Notes under the pieces: model-generated
Databases searched by the model: none
The model's input: only the letters and a program-made list of their open reading frames with translations
What the model was told of the DNA's origin: nothing
Shown: in pieces, positions 63,953 to 64,000 of the stretch
Position numbering within the stretch: the stretch's first letter is position 1
How the letters are laid out: each line of letters starts with the position of its first letter
Assembly (NCBI RefSeq): GCF_006149045.1
Contig: NZ_VBSN01000006.1
Coordinates: 112,644-176,643 of the forward strand
From: Dyadobacter flavalbus
Lineage (GTDB): Bacteria; Bacteroidota; Bacteroidia; Cytophagales; Spirosomataceae
Reading direction: 5' to 3'
DNA: 64,000 bases
Translations under genes and position numbers: made by a program

Positions 63953-64000
63953 ATGAAGACAAACGAATCCTTCGATTTTCAGCGCTTCAAAGAAGAAGCG
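63953..64000 (+). CDS. Start of a gene cut by the window end, possibly a transposase
   Basis: An ATG opens a frame of 16 codons to the last base (MKTNESFDFQRFKEEA). The pattern FDFQRFKEEA resembles the N-terminus of IS256-type transposases, which often begin with F-D-F-x-x-F-K-x-x-A. With so few residues this is only suggestive. No terminal inverted repeat could be recognised upstream. Confidence 0.35.
   Translation, partial: MKTNESFDFQRFKEEA

Overview
This window comes from a Bacteroidota chromosome, most likely order Cytophagales (a Dyadobacter-like genus is my guess, not something the sequence proves). The evidence is a SusC/SusD pair, several proteins with a type IX secretion (T9SS) C-terminal sorting domain, promoters of the Bacteroidota form TTTG-N19-TAnnTTTG, few Shine-Dalgarno sites, and moderate G+C. 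Most of the window is a conserved core. The accessory parts are a sugar-acid-like catabolic operon, a polysaccharide utilisation locus (PUL) and a block of large secreted proteins.

Layout. 1-4.0 kb: the end of a cytochrome c oxidase operon on the plus strand (heme O synthase cut by the window edge, two subunit III paralogues, a subunit IV protein, a Sco-like protein, a DUF420 protein and a small CxxC membrane protein), closed by a strong terminator. 4.1-7.4 kb: a GH106-like glycoside hydrolase convergent with murI. 7.7-10.2 kb: an ECF-type sigma factor, an overlapping putative anti-sigma factor and an outer-membrane beta-barrel. 10.3-24.0 kb: the information-processing block tRNA-Tyr, tRNA-Gly, tRNA-Thr, tuf, tRNA-Trp, secE, nusG, rplK, rplA, rplJ, rplL, rpoB, rpoC, followed by a DUF3467 gene. 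Several hairpins punctuate it.

24.7-34.7 kb: mixed genes. They include a two-subunit molybdenum hydroxylase (IorAB type) ending in a 46-bp perfect palindrome, a mutarotase-fold secreted protein, a Kup potassium transporter, small secreted or lipoprotein genes and a YihY/BrkB membrane protein. 34.8-40.9 kb: a plus-strand catabolic operon with a creatininase-family hydrolase, RidA, a 3-hydroxyacyl-CoA dehydrogenase-family protein, an enolase-superfamily protein, an EamA transporter, a DHDPS-family lyase and an SDR. Two of its enzymes have changes at canonical catalytic positions, so its substrate is open. Convergent with it, 41.0-51.6 kb on the minus strand is a PUL (GH36-like enzyme, M14 carboxypeptidase, SusC, SusD, GH20 hexosaminidase), with a divergent AraC-type regulator at 52.2 kb that is its likely controller.

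53.2-63.5 kb: a lone response regulator and large secreted proteins. These are two T9SS cargo proteins (one with an internal duplication), a tail-fibre-like protein with a C1q-like end, and a 1431-residue protein with 14 FG-GAP repeats (enough for two seven-bladed propellers). At the right edge a short minus-strand gene remnant abuts the start of what may be a transposase cut off by the window end.
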